A stretch of 64,000 nucleotides of DNA, from positions 359,511 through 423,510 of the forward strand of contig JAEEQS010000001.1 of the NCBI GenBank assembly GCA_016285455.1, read 5' to 3'. This document shows, piece after piece, positions 34,065-43,018 of the stretch; positions within the stretch are counted from its first letter, which is position 1; every line of letters starts with the position of its first letter. The DNA comes from Bacteroidales bacterium (lineage in GTDB: Bacteria > Bacteroidota > Bacteroidia > Bacteroidales > UBA932). The position numbers and the translations under genes were made by a program. The notes below the pieces were generated by a model. The model was given only the letters and a program-made list of their open reading frames with translations, searched no databases and was not told where the DNA came from.

Positions 34065-35120
34065 ATGAATATATTAGTTTATGCCGGCCATCCGGCTCAG
34101 TATCATTTCTTCAAGAATGCTATCCGCAAGCTTGAGTCTGATGGGCACAAGGTTAAATTGCTCATCAAGACCAAAGACATTCTTGAAGACTTGGTGCAGG
34201 AGGACGGGATTGAATATGAGAATATACAGCCTAAGTTGAGAAAAAACTCTAAGCTTTCTATCCTTCTGGCTGCAGTAAAGAGAACTAAACGCGTTATGTC
34301 CATTGCCAGAAAATTCAAGGCAGACATTCTTGTAGGAGGGGATTCATCAATTGCCTGGTCTGGATGGCTTCTCGGTAGGCCTTCTATTACTGTTTTGGAA
34401 GATGATATAGAAGTTGTACATAGTTATGCCCGCATTACATATCCTTTTTCAAAGACCATACTTGTTCCAAGGGTTTGCCGGGTGGGAAAATGGGAGAAAA
34501 AGAAAATTCCTTATGACGGCTATATGAAACTTGCTTATCTTCATCCGTCATATTTTGCTCCTGATGAGGAAATTGTACGTTCATACGGCATCGCTGAGCC
34601 TTTTATGCTTGTTCGCCTGGCAAAGCTTACGGCATATCACGACACCGGTATTAATGGTCTGGATGTTTCTTTGGTGCAGAAAGTTATTGAAATTTCAGAA
34701 AGCCGCGGCTATAGGGTGTATATTACTTCTGAGGGTGATGTTGATGATAGTCTCAAACAATACCAGCTGAAAATCAGGCATAAAGACATTCATCATATTA
34801 TTGCGTTCTCTTCTATGCTCGTGTCTGACAGCCAGAGCATGAGCGTGGAGGCCGCGGTGTTGGGCATTCCTTCTATAAGATTCAGCGACTTTTCTGGCCG
34901 GATTAGCGTTCTGGAGGAATTGGAAAACAAGTACCGTTTGACTTTTGGAATCAAGACATCAGAGCCTCAGGCTCTTCTGGATAAGTTTTCAGAACTTCTA
35001 CGCTTAGATGGTCTCAAGGAAGATTTCCAGCAGAGGAGATTAGCTATGCTCAAAGACAAAATTGACGTTACAGCCTTTTTGGTTAGTTTCATTGAGAATT
35101 ATTCAGATAGAATCAAGTAG
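34065..35120 (+). CDS. DUF354 family GT-B-like protein
   Basis: The 351-residue protein begins MNILVYAGHPAQYHFFKNA, the standard start of DUF354 proteins. It has ILVGGDSSIAWSGWLLGRPS near 107 and SSMLVSDSQSMSVEAAVLGIPSIR near 250-273, in the position of the UDP-sugar site of epimerases and GT-B enzymes. The family resembles WecB-type epimerases and is found in archaeal and bacterial glycan loci, probably as glycosyltransferases. It immediately precedes a WbpI-like epimerase, which supports a link to an N-acetyl-mannosamine-type sugar. Specific role unknown. Confidence 0.75.
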   Translation: MNILVYAGHPAQYHFFKNAIRKLESDGHKVKLLIKTKDILEDLVQEDGIEYENIQPKLRKNSKLSILLAAVKRTKRVMSIARKFKADILVGGDSSIAWSGWLLGRPSITVLEDDIEVVHSYARITYPFSKTILVPRVCRVGKWEKKKIPYDGYMKLAYLHPSYFAPDEEIVRSYGIAEPFMLVRLAKLTAYHDTGINGLDVSLVQKVIEISESRGYRVYITSEGDVDDSLKQYQLKIRHKDIHHIIAFSSMLVSDSQSMSVEAAVLGIPSIRFSDFSGRISVLEELENKYRLTFGIKTSEPQALLDKFSELLRLDGLKEDFQQRRLAMLKDKIDVTAFLVSFIENYSDRIK

Positions 35121-35126
35121 TTTTTT

Positions 35127-36239
35127 ATGATTAAGCTTCTTACGATAATAGGTGCAAGGCCTCAGATAATCAAAGCAGCGGCATTATCCAGAGCTATAAA
35201 CACTAAGTTTAGCCATACCGTTCAGGAGAAGATATTGCATACTGGGCAGCATTACGATGACAATATGTCTGCCGTTTTCTTTGAAGAACTTGGAATCCCA
35301 CGTCCTGATTTTAACCTTGGTGTGGGATCTGCAACCCACGGCGTGCAAACTGCCAGAATGATCGAGGGCATTGAGAAAGTACTTATGGGAGAGAAGTTTG
35401 ACGGTGTGGTTATTTATGGAGATACGAATTCCACACTAGCTGGTGCCATTGCCGCATCCAAGCTGCACATTCCCGTTTTCCATATAGAAGCAGGCCTGAG
35501 ATCTTTCAATATGGCTATGCCCGAGGAGATTAACCGTATAGTTAGCGACCACGTCTCCTCTATTTTGTTTGCCCCTACTCAAACAGCGGTGTTGAATCTC
35601 GAAAGGGAAGGGAAAGGGAAGCTCGTCTGCAATTGCGGAGATGTTATGTACGATAATAGTATCTATTTTGCCTCCGTCTCGGAAAAGAAATCAACGATTT
35701 TCAAAGATTTGGGCATTTCCCCTTCTAAATACATCCTGGCAACGGTGCACAGGGCTGAAAATACTGATAATCCGGCTTGTCTGGGCGGTATCTTTTCAGC
35801 TATTGTCCATATCGCTGAGGAAGATAATATAGATGTGGTTATTCCGCTCCATCCGAGAACTAGGGCCACTATGGATAAGAACTTGGATAGCAGTCTTCTG
35901 GGCTTGATTAAGAATTCTGAAAGGATTCGTCTTGTTTATCCAGTGACATTCCTTGATATGATTGCTCTTGAGAAGAATTCTGCAATCATTATGACAGACA
36001 GCGGCGGAGTGCAGAAGGAAGCATTTTTCCATGCAAAACCTTGCGTTATACTTCGCTCTGAAACAGAGTGGGTTGAAATAGTTCGCCAAGGCGCGGCAAT
36101 AATTGCAGGATCTTCTTTTGAAAGAATCGTTGAGGCTTACGGTGCCCTTAAAGGCAGAAAGACAGTTTTTGCTCCTTTGTTCGGTGACGGCCATGCTTCC
36201 GAAAAGATTGTTGAAAAGATTATTGACTATTTGAGATGA
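35127..36239 (+). CDS. wbpI: UDP-sugar 2-epimerase (WbpI/WecB family), copy 2
   Basis: The 370-residue non-hydrolysing epimerase has GARPQIIKAAALSRA (8-22), GDTNS near 100, HIEAGLRSFN near 120 and TDSGGVQKEAFF near 291. It is close to copy 1 at 6133, sharing long runs such as HTGQHYDDNMS, and was probably brought in with block 3. It could be the WbpI of this block or a UDP-GlcNAc 2-epimerase making UDP-ManNAc for a related uronate. Its last bases overlap the next ATG (ATGA). Confidence 0.82.
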   Translation: MIKLLTIIGARPQIIKAAALSRAINTKFSHTVQEKILHTGQHYDDNMSAVFFEELGIPRPDFNLGVGSATHGVQTARMIEGIEKVLMGEKFDGVVIYGDTNSTLAGAIAASKLHIPVFHIEAGLRSFNMAMPEEINRIVSDHVSSILFAPTQTAVLNLEREGKGKLVCNCGDVMYDNSIYFASVSEKKSTIFKDLGISPSKYILATVHRAENTDNPACLGGIFSAIVHIAEEDNIDVVIPLHPRTRATMDKNLDSSLLGLIKNSERIRLVYPVTFLDMIALEKNSAIIMTDSGGVQKEAFFHAKPCVILRSETEWVEIVRQGAAIIAGSSFERIVEAYGALKGRKTVFAPLFGDGHASEKIVEKIIDYLR

Positions 36240-37399
36240 GAGTCAAAGGCAAGCAATATGACATTGATTCCTCTGAAGTGAGGATGTTCCTGTATCTGGC
36301 TTCGGTTGGTTTATGGGGTAAAGAGATTGCGGAGGGGATGGAGAAAGATTCAGAGGGTGTAGACTGGGATATAGTCTGGCAGATGGCAAAGGAGCAAACT
36401 ATCGAAGGCCTGGTTGCCTCTGCTTTTGATTACGGAGTGTTGGGTTTTACGCTGGAAGACATAATGCCTAAGGATCAGCGTAAGGCTTTGGCCAAGAAAA
36501 TATATTCTATGGAGCAGTATAATCTTAAGATGAATAGCTTCATAGAGGAGATTTCCAAGCAGCTGCAGGCTAAGGATATTCATCCGGTTCTTCTTAAAGG
36601 ACAGGGCATTGCGCAAACATATCTTCTGCCGTTAAGACGCAAGATAGGAGATGTTGATCTGCTATTCAATGGCAATGATTATGACAAGGCAAGGAGTCTT
36701 TATAGGGATAAGGCAACCAAGCTGATAGATGACAGTGTTAAGGATAGGCATATTGCATTGTTCATTGGTAAAACCATTCTGGAACTGCATGGTTCCATGC
36801 ATGTTTTTCTTACTAGAAAGATTGATGCCTGCCTTGATGAATTGATGAGCAATCTATTCTCTGAAAAGAGATTCAGAGAGTGGAAAAACGAAGGAAAAAT
36901 AATTCTTCTTCCTGATCCTCAGTATGATGTGATTTATGTTTTCTGTCACATTCTGGAGCATTTGTTCAGGAGTGGGGTGGGGCTGAGGCAGGTTTGTGAC
37001 CTTTGCAGACTTCTATATTCTTATAGCGATGAAATAGATCCTAAATTTGTAACTTCCTGGATTGAGAAAATGGGGCTAAAGGTTGAGTGGAAGGCTTTTG
37101 CGGCATTGATGGTGGATTATTTGGGAATGAATCCTGCCATTATTCCAATGTATGACGGTTCTGTGCGTTATTCAAGAAAGGCTGCCAGGGTGATGTCTTT
37201 CATTCTTTCAACGGGGAATATGGGGCGGAATCGTGACGAGAGCTATAAAAAACGCTCGTATCTTGTAAAGAAATCCATTTCGTTGTGGAAAATAATCAGC
37301 GATGCAGAGAGGCTTGGACGCATTTTTCCAAGAACTGCCGCAAAGACATCTTTCAAATGGATAAAATCAGGAACTGCCGATTTGAAGGATGGCAGATAG
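36236..37399 (+). CDS. Nucleotidyltransferase-fold protein (NTP_transf_5), intact copy 2
   Basis: The 387-residue protein has VLLKGQGIAQTYLLPLRRK followed by IGDVDLLFNG near residues 120-147, the LKG...GDxD signature of NTP_transf_5. The C-terminal region (DLCRLLYSYSDE through GNMGRNRDESY) is the template for the fragment at 20221. The reaction is unknown; association with glycan loci is the only clue. It ends 76 bp before wbpA. Confidence 0.75.
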   Translation: MRVKGKQYDIDSSEVRMFLYLASVGLWGKEIAEGMEKDSEGVDWDIVWQMAKEQTIEGLVASAFDYGVLGFTLEDIMPKDQRKALAKKIYSMEQYNLKMNSFIEEISKQLQAKDIHPVLLKGQGIAQTYLLPLRRKIGDVDLLFNGNDYDKARSLYRDKATKLIDDSVKDRHIALFIGKTILELHGSMHVFLTRKIDACLDELMSNLFSEKRFREWKNEGKIILLPDPQYDVIYVFCHILEHLFRSGVGLRQVCDLCRLLYSYSDEIDPKFVTSWIEKMGLKVEWKAFAALMVDYLGMNPAIIPMYDGSVRYSRKAARVMSFILSTGNMGRNRDESYKKRSYLVKKSISLWKIISDAERLGRIFPRTAAKTSFKWIKSGTADLKDGR

Positions 37400-37475
37400 G
37401 GTAGAAGTGAGTTGATATAGCCGGAAATGTGAAAATGTTCGTACTTTTATGGTTTGAAGAATAGATTTTACCGAT

Positions 37476-38762
37476 ATGACAAAGAAAGTAACCCAAAAGG
37501 AGATTATTGCTGTTGTGGGGCAGGGCTATGTGGGCCTTCCGCTGGCGCTGGCTTTTGCAGAAAAGTTCAAGGCAATTGGATTTGACATTAATCCGGCAAA
37601 GATTGCCAGGCTTCAAAAGGGAGATGATCCAAGCAGAGAGATGAGCGCAGCGGATTTCAAGGGGAAGAACATTGTGTTTACATCCAGGATTGAAGACATC
37701 GCTGAGGCAACATTTTACGTAGTGGCTGTACCTACGCCGGTTACGGAGGCCAATGAGCCGGATCTTGTTCCGCTTCTGGGTGCTTCTATGGCTGTGGGCA
37801 AGGTCATAAAGAAAGGAGATTGCGTTGTGTTTGAAAGCACTGTGTATCCTGGATGCACGGAAGAAGATTGCGTTCCGGTTATTGAGGAGATTTCCGGCTT
37901 GAAGATGGGGAAAGACTTTAAAGTGGGTTATTCTCCGGAGAGGATAAATCCTGGAGACAAGGTGCATACACTTAAGAATACCGTAAAGATTGTATCGGGT
38001 TGCGACAAAGCCGCGCTGGAAAGGATAGCAGGCGTGTATTCATCTGTGGTTGAGCCAGGTGTGCACAAGGCTCCTAGCATAAAGGTGGCCGAGGCGGCAA
38101 AGATCATAGAGAATACCCAGAGGGATGTGAACATTGCTCTGATGAACGAGCTGAGCATCCTTTTTGGCCGTATGGGAATCAACACTTATGATGTGCTGGA
38201 AGCTGCCGGCACCAAGTGGAACTTCCTGAAGTTCTATCCTGGGCTGGTTGGCGGGCATTGCATTGGAGTGGACCCGTATTACCTTGTGCATAAGGCACAT
38301 CAGCTGAAATACCACACCAAGGTAATCAATGCCGGAAGGTTTGTGAATGACTCTATGGGCGGCTACATAGGCAAGAAGGTGGTCAAGGAGCTTATCAAGG
38401 GCGGCCGGGCCATAAAAGGAGCCAAGGTTCTGGTGCTTGGAATAACTTTCAAGGAAGATGTGTCAGATATACGTAATTCCAAGGTGGTGAACATTGTGGA
38501 GGAGCTTGAGAGTTACGGCGTTAAGACTTCTGTCTATGATCCTATGGCAGATCCTGCTGAGGTCAAGAAGGTTTACGGCATTCAGCTGCAGAAGTCTTTG
38601 GGCAAGGGATATGACGCTGTGATTGTGGCTGTTGCACACAAGCAGCTGAAGAAGATGGGGGAGAAGGACTTCATTGCCCTGTCTTCCGAGAATGCCCTAT
38701 TGGTTGATATCAAGGGCCTGTACCGTGGAAAAATCAAGAAGATGCGTTACTGGAGCCTTTAG
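37476..38762 (+). CDS. wbpA: UDP-GlcNAc 6-dehydrogenase (WbpA/TviB type)
   Basis: The 428-residue nucleotide-sugar dehydrogenase has a Rossmann start VVGQGYVGLPLALAFA (13-28), GYSPERINPGDKVH near 150, KIIENTQRDVNIALMNEL near 209-226 and the catalytic cysteine C262 in GGHCIGVDPYY. The ERINPGD and NTQRDVNIA features separate WbpA/TviB from UDP-glucose dehydrogenase. It makes UDP-GlcNAcA with two NAD, the entry point of the UDP-ManNAc3NAcA route whose later enzymes are at 2884, 3888, 10594 and 6133. A lone gene by spacing, with a 76-bp leader region. Confidence 0.88.
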   Translation: MTKKVTQKEIIAVVGQGYVGLPLALAFAEKFKAIGFDINPAKIARLQKGDDPSREMSAADFKGKNIVFTSRIEDIAEATFYVVAVPTPVTEANEPDLVPLLGASMAVGKVIKKGDCVVFESTVYPGCTEEDCVPVIEEISGLKMGKDFKVGYSPERINPGDKVHTLKNTVKIVSGCDKAALERIAGVYSSVVEPGVHKAPSIKVAEAAKIIENTQRDVNIALMNELSILFGRMGINTYDVLEAAGTKWNFLKFYPGLVGGHCIGVDPYYLVHKAHQLKYHTKVINAGRFVNDSMGGYIGKKVVKELIKGGRAIKGAKVLVLGITFKEDVSDIRNSKVVNIVEELESYGVKTSVYDPMADPAEVKKVYGIQLQKSLGKGYDAVIVAVAHKQLKKMGEKDFIALSSENALLVDIKGLYRGKIKKMRYWSL

Positions 38763-38764
38763 TT

Positions 38765-40036
38765 ATGAGAAAGTTACTGCTATTTGGAATAGCCCTTGTT
38801 GCAGGCGCTGGATGCGGTGCTTTAAAGCCTGTGGAGACTGCTCCGGCTCAGTCTTATGCCACTCACGGCTTTTATTCAGGTGGCTATCTGCGGCAGGACA
38901 CTATTAAGGTTGTCAGTGCTGATTCTCTGCGCGACAGTTTGCAGAAAGACAGTGTTCTGCGCGATAGTTTGCTGAGAGACAGTCTGCTTCGTGACAGTCT
39001 GATACGTGATAGCTTGATCAGAGACAGCATTGTTCGCGACAGCATAGAGAAGGCTGCTGCTGCACGGGAGGCGATCCGTTATGACTTTTCTCCTGTGTAT
39101 CAGACGGATCTTCACGTGCCGTCTGCCCAGGCAATTCCGGCCGGGCAGTATTCAGGAATCACTTACCTTGGAGACAACCGCTATGCAGTGGTTCATGACA
39201 AGCTAAACGGCGGCGGAATAGTATTCTTTGACATTGTTCTCAGCGATAATGGCAGGGTTAAGTCTGCTTCTGCCACTGTTCCGGAGTTTACTTCAGGCTC
39301 CAAGGTTACAGGAAGGGATAACGAGGGAGTTGCCTTTGTTCCGTCTTCCGGGACTATGTTTATTAGCTCCGAAAGCGGCCAGACTATCACCGAGTATACT
39401 CTTGAGGGAAAGGAGACCGGGCGCAGCCTGAAGGTTCCTGCGGCTTTTGCAAAGGATAAGATAAACTCCAACAATGGCTTTGAAGCCTTGACATATAACG
39501 CTTTGCTAAAGACTTTCTGGACAACTACGGAAACTCCTCTGAAGGCAGACGGAAAAGATAGCCGTCTTCTTAGGCTCCAGAGTTTTGGCTCAGATCTCAA
39601 GGCCAAGAAGCAGTATTTGTACAAGATGGACGCTCCAGCCAAGAGCGCTGCGGAAGGCGCTGCCGCCAAGGCCTACATTCACGGAGTTCCGGCTCTAGTG
39701 GCATTAGATGACGGCTCTCTGATAGTGCTGGAAAGAGAAGTCTATGTGCCTAACGGGGGCTTGTTCGCTAAGGCTCTGGGCTCTTTTACCCGCACCAAGC
39801 TCTATGTGGTAAATCCTTCAGAGTCAGCAAAGAAGGATGGGGCTTCCGGCACCGTGCTGGAAAAGAGCCTAATGGTTCAGTTCACTACCGCATCGTTGAA
39901 CCTGGCCAATTTTGAGGGTATGTGCCTTGGGCCGGATCTTCCGGGCGGATGGCACACTCTTATTCTCATAGCGGATTCCCAAGACGGCTCAAACGGCCTT
40001 ACAGCTGAGTATATCAAGGTTATCGCTTTCAAATAG
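38765..40036 (+). CDS. Esterase-like/phytase-like secreted protein with xDSLx repeats
   Basis: The 423-residue product has a signal sequence (MRKLLLFGIALVAGAGCGAL) with a cysteine that may be a relaxed lipobox. Residues 53-95 are a run of about nine pentapeptides of the form RDSLL/RDSLI. The rest (about 105-423) fits the esterase-like phytase domain: YSGITYLGDNRYAVVHDK near 128, RDNEGVAFVP near 185 and a beta-propeller-like layout. The substrate is unknown. It begins 2 bp after wbpA. The repeat could be a coil or a periplasmic spacer; its 15-bp DNA repeat makes length changes likely. Confidence 0.72.
   Translation: MRKLLLFGIALVAGAGCGALKPVETAPAQSYATHGFYSGGYLRQDTIKVVSADSLRDSLQKDSVLRDSLLRDSLLRDSLIRDSLIRDSIVRDSIEKAAAAREAIRYDFSPVYQTDLHVPSAQAIPAGQYSGITYLGDNRYAVVHDKLNGGGIVFFDIVLSDNGRVKSASATVPEFTSGSKVTGRDNEGVAFVPSSGTMFISSESGQTITEYTLEGKETGRSLKVPAAFAKDKINSNNGFEALTYNALLKTFWTTTETPLKADGKDSRLLRLQSFGSDLKAKKQYLYKMDAPAKSAAEGAAAKAYIHGVPALVALDDGSLIVLEREVYVPNGGLFAKALGSFTRTKLYVVNPSESAKKDGASGTVLEKSLMVQFTTASLNLANFEGMCLGPDLPGGWHTLILIADSQDGSNGLTAEYIKVIAFK
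38920..39054 (+). repeat. 15-bp coding repeat (pentapeptide xDSLx)
   Basis: About nine consecutive 15-bp units encode RDSL-type pentapeptides in the esterase-like gene. Units differ at codon third positions (cgcgacagt, cgtgatagc), so they have been kept at the protein level rather than freshly duplicated. Confidence 0.75.
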
Positions 40037-40058
40037 TGCATTTTTTCCAATTTTTTAC

Positions 40059-40066
40059 TATATTTG
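40059..40066 (+). promoter_or_regulatory. Bacteroidota -7 box upstream of the acyl module
   Basis: TATATTTG lies 24 bp before ATG 40090 and is the only visible promoter for the run of acyl-module genes to 48.2 kb. Confidence 0.6.
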
Positions 40067-40089
40067 TTAAATGTAGGAAAGATTGGATT

Positions 40090-40737
40090 ATGAAAGATAT
40101 AGCTATTTACGGAGCCGGTGGATTCGGCAAAGAGATTGCGTGCCTAATCAATGTAATCAATAAGAAAGAACCTAAATGGAATTTGATTGGGTTCTTTGAT
40201 GATGATCCTTCAAAGAAAGGCCAGATGATTTCCCATTTCGGGAATTGTCTGGGCGGGTTTGAAGTTCTCAATGCCTATCCTAAGGAATTGGCTGTTGTTT
40301 TTGCAATGGGGCACTGCAAAAAAGCATTAAAATGCCTTAGCAAGATCTCCAACTCCAACATTTATTTCCCGAACATTATTCATCCGAATATTGTCTTGAA
40401 TGATCCCGATTCTTTTAAAATAGGCAAGGGAAATGTCATTCAAGCCAATTGCACAATGAGTTGCGACGTTTCTATTGGAGACTTCAATGTCTTGAACGGT
40501 TCTGTTGTTTTGGGTCACGATGTTAAGATAGGAAGTCACAATACCATTATGCCAGGAGTTCGGATTTCCGGCGGTGTTTCCATTGGTGACAACAACACTT
40601 TTGGCATAAGCTCTGTTGTTCTTCAGCGCATAGGCATTGGTTCTAACGTTACTCTTGGGGCCGGTGGAATTCTGATGACAAAGCCAAAAGACGGATGTCT
40701 TTATATGGGCAATCCTGCCAAGAAAACTGATTTTTAG
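40090..40737 (+). CDS. NeuD/PglD-like hexapeptide acyltransferase
   Basis: From ATG 40090 the protein has 215 residues. It opens with a Rossmann-like UDP-sugar domain (KDIAIYGAGGFGKEIACLI, 2-20) followed by left-handed beta-helix repeats (about 95-200), including NGSVVLGHDVKIGSHN with the catalytic-type His, as in PglD and NeuD. Such enzymes acylate an amino group of a nucleotide sugar. It leads the acyl module and precedes an acyl carrier protein, so its donor may be an acyl-ACP rather than acetyl-CoA; that is inference. An upstream in-frame GTG at 40036 gives a poor N-terminus and was rejected. Confidence 0.78.
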   Translation: MKDIAIYGAGGFGKEIACLINVINKKEPKWNLIGFFDDDPSKKGQMISHFGNCLGGFEVLNAYPKELAVVFAMGHCKKALKCLSKISNSNIYFPNIIHPNIVLNDPDSFKIGKGNVIQANCTMSCDVSIGDFNVLNGSVVLGHDVKIGSHNTIMPGVRISGGVSIGDNNTFGISSVVLQRIGIGSNVTLGAGGILMTKPKDGCLYMGNPAKKTDF

Positions 40738-40755
40738 ATTGTTAATTTAGATAAA

Positions 40756-40989
40756 ATGAAAACTTTAGAAGAATTTGTTGCTCTATTTGCTGAACAGTTT
40801 GATGATACGGATCCATCTGAGATTAAAGCAGATACCGTATTCCACGATTTGGAGGAATACACATCTCTGACAGCTCTTTCCATTATTGCGATGATAGATG
40901 AAGAGTTTGACGTTACAGTCAAAGGAGATGATATGAAGTCTAGCGTAACTGTTGAGGATTTGTACAATAAAGTTATAGCAAAGCTCTAA
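40756..40989 (+). CDS. Acyl carrier protein 1
   Basis: The 77-residue acidic helical protein has the ACP pattern, with HDLEEYTSLTALSIIAMIDEE around the phosphopantetheine serine (near residue 37). The usual DSL is TSL here. It overlaps the next KAS III gene by one base (TAATG), so carrier and condensing enzyme are made together. Confidence 0.75.
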   Translation: MKTLEEFVALFAEQFDDTDPSEIKADTVFHDLEEYTSLTALSIIAMIDEEFDVTVKGDDMKSSVTVEDLYNKVIAKL

Positions 40990-42026
40990 TGGCATTTCTG
41001 AAGTTTGACAAAGTCCGCATAGCCGGTCTGAGTGCCGGTGTGCCCAAGAATGTTATGAGTACGGTGTCTACTACAGACAAGTATTCAGACGATGATTTCA
41101 TCAAGACTACCGGTGTCCGCCAGAAACGCTATTCCAATGATTTTACAACATCTGACCTGAGTTTTGCAGCTACAGAGAAGCTTATTGCAGACCTGGGGTG
41201 GGACAAGGCGGAAGTGGATGCTCTGGTTTTTGTGACGCAGACTCCAGACTACATTCTTCCTGCCACTTCCTGCATACTTCAAGACAGGCTGGGGCTGAAA
41301 AGAGATTGTATGGCCTTTGACATATCATTGGGCTGTTCTGGCTGGGTGTACGGATTGTGTTCACTTCTGGGCCTTATGAGCGGCGGCGCTATCCGCAAAG
41401 CTTTGCTTTTGGCGGGAGATGCCAGAAAGCAGGCTTTTGAAGAGCCAGACCAGCTTTTTGGTTTTGCCGGAACCGCTACAGCCTTGGAGTATACAGGAAA
41501 GGAATCTGACTGCTTCCTATTTAACATGGGAACAGACGGCAGCGGCTATGACGCTATAATCAAGCAAGTTGGAGGAACCCGCAACCAGGTTACGGCAGAA
41601 GACCTTATTCCAAAGATGTGTGAAGACGGGCGTATGCGCCACGGATTCCAGACCAGGATGAAGGGAATGGATGTGTTTGCCTTTGGAATTACTACTGCCC
41701 CTAAATCTATAAAGAAACTGGCTGAGCATTTTGGCTTTGACTGGACATCTTATGACTATTTTGTATTCCACCAGGCCAATTTCAAGATGAATGAAACCAT
41801 AAGGGCCAAACTCAAGCTTACAGAGGAGCAGGTTCCTTACAGTCTTCACGACTTTGGCAACACTTCTTCCGCTTCCATTCCTATTACGATTGTTACCCAG
41901 CTGAAGGGCAAAATTGAGAACCGCAAGACCAAATTCATAGGCTGCGGTTTTGGCGTTGGCTTGTCTTGGGGAACGGTAGCGTTTGAAACAGATAATATTG
42001 TAATATCAGATCTCGTAGAATTATGA
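40989..42026 (+). CDS. KAS III-like 3-oxoacyl-ACP synthase, copy 1
   Basis: The 345-residue thiolase-fold enzyme has the full KAS III triad: C116 in LGCSGWVYGL, H261 in FHQANF and an asparagine in DFGNTSSASIP near 290. FabH condenses acyl-CoA with malonyl-ACP; some family members instead transfer acyl groups to sugars or alcohols. A second copy is at 44457. Between ACP and SDR genes it probably builds a short 3-oxoacyl chain. It overlaps the SDR gene by 4 bp. Confidence 0.82.
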   Translation: MAFLKFDKVRIAGLSAGVPKNVMSTVSTTDKYSDDDFIKTTGVRQKRYSNDFTTSDLSFAATEKLIADLGWDKAEVDALVFVTQTPDYILPATSCILQDRLGLKRDCMAFDISLGCSGWVYGLCSLLGLMSGGAIRKALLLAGDARKQAFEEPDQLFGFAGTATALEYTGKESDCFLFNMGTDGSGYDAIIKQVGGTRNQVTAEDLIPKMCEDGRMRHGFQTRMKGMDVFAFGITTAPKSIKKLAEHFGFDWTSYDYFVFHQANFKMNETIRAKLKLTEEQVPYSLHDFGNTSSASIPITIVTQLKGKIENRKTKFIGCGFGVGLSWGTVAFETDNIVISDLVEL

Positions 42027-42778
42027 CAGAAAATCCTTTCTCTCTAGCGGGCAAGACAATTCTTGTTACCGGAGCTTCTTCAGGCATAGGAAAGCGTACA
42101 GCCATTGAAAGTGCAAGGCTTGGGGCGGATGTTATTATTTCTGCAAGAAATCTTGAAAGGCTTGAGGAGACTCGCCTTGCAATTGCTGAGTTTGGCAAGG
42201 AGGCTGTTGTTATTCCCGCGGAATTGACTTCTGCAGAGGATGTTGAGAGTCTGGTCTCTTCTGTTCCCGATCTAGACGGAGTTGTTTTGTGCTCCGGCAA
42301 AGGGCTGACTCTTCCGGTTCAGTTTGCTTCTAGAGATAAGTTTGATGAGATGTTTTCCATTAACTTTTTCTCTCCGGTGGAGCTGCTCAGGCTGCTATAC
42401 AAGAAGAAGAAAATCAAGAAGGAAGGTTCTGTGGTTGTTATTGCGTCTTTGGGCGGCACTTCAGTTTACAGCGGCGGGAACTCTATCTACGGAGCTTCCA
42501 AGGCTGCCTTGAATTCCTTTATGAAGTTCTGCGCCAAAGAGTTTGCGGCCAGGAAGATACGAGTTAACACCATATGTCCGGCAATGGTTGAAACTCCTCT
42601 GATTCACAGGGGAACGGTTTCAGACGAACAGCTTCAGGAAGATATGAAACGTTATCCTCTCAAGCGCTACGGCCAGCCGGAGGATATTGCCTATGGAGCC
42701 GTTTATCTTCTCTCTGATGCTTCTTGCTGGGTTACCGGCCACAGTTTGGTAATAGACGGTGGATTGTCTCTTCAATAG
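42023..42778 (+). CDS. SDR family 3-oxoacyl-ACP reductase-like protein
   Basis: The 251-residue short-chain dehydrogenase has TGASSGIG (16-23) for NADP binding and YGASK (156-160) with an upstream catalytic serine, plus the C-terminal GHSLVIDGG. This is the FabG layout. It overlaps the KAS III gene and precedes ACP 2 by 6 bp. It likely reduces the 3-oxoacyl-ACP to a 3-hydroxyacyl-ACP. Confidence 0.82.
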   Translation: MTENPFSLAGKTILVTGASSGIGKRTAIESARLGADVIISARNLERLEETRLAIAEFGKEAVVIPAELTSAEDVESLVSSVPDLDGVVLCSGKGLTLPVQFASRDKFDEMFSINFFSPVELLRLLYKKKKIKKEGSVVVIASLGGTSVYSGGNSIYGASKAALNSFMKFCAKEFAARKIRVNTICPAMVETPLIHRGTVSDEQLQEDMKRYPLKRYGQPEDIAYGAVYLLSDASCWVTGHSLVIDGGLSLQ

Positions 42779-42784
42779 ATAGTT

Positions 42785-43018
42785 ATGGAAAAGGAAATCT
42801 TGGAAATCATATCGTCTTCTCTGGGAGTGGATGAGTCTGTTCTCACGATGGATCTTTCAATAGGGGATATACCGGAGTGGAATTCTATTGGCAACCTGGC
42901 TATGATTGCCGCCCTTGAAGAAAAGCTTGACATAGAGATTCCTATGGAGGATTTGTTTGAACTGACAGATATCAGGAGCATTATTTCTGAGGTTAAAAAG
43001 CTTAAAGCCGATGCATAG
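42785..43018 (+). CDS. Acyl carrier protein 2
   Basis: The 77-residue protein has an ACP-like fold, with IGDIPEWNSIGNLAMIAALE around the carrier serine (near residue 35). It overlaps the following ligase by 8 bp. The two ACPs differ clearly, so they may serve different steps or partners. Confidence 0.75.
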   Translation: MEKEILEIISSSLGVDESVLTMDLSIGDIPEWNSIGNLAMIAALEEKLDIEIPMEDLFELTDIRSIISEVKKLKADA

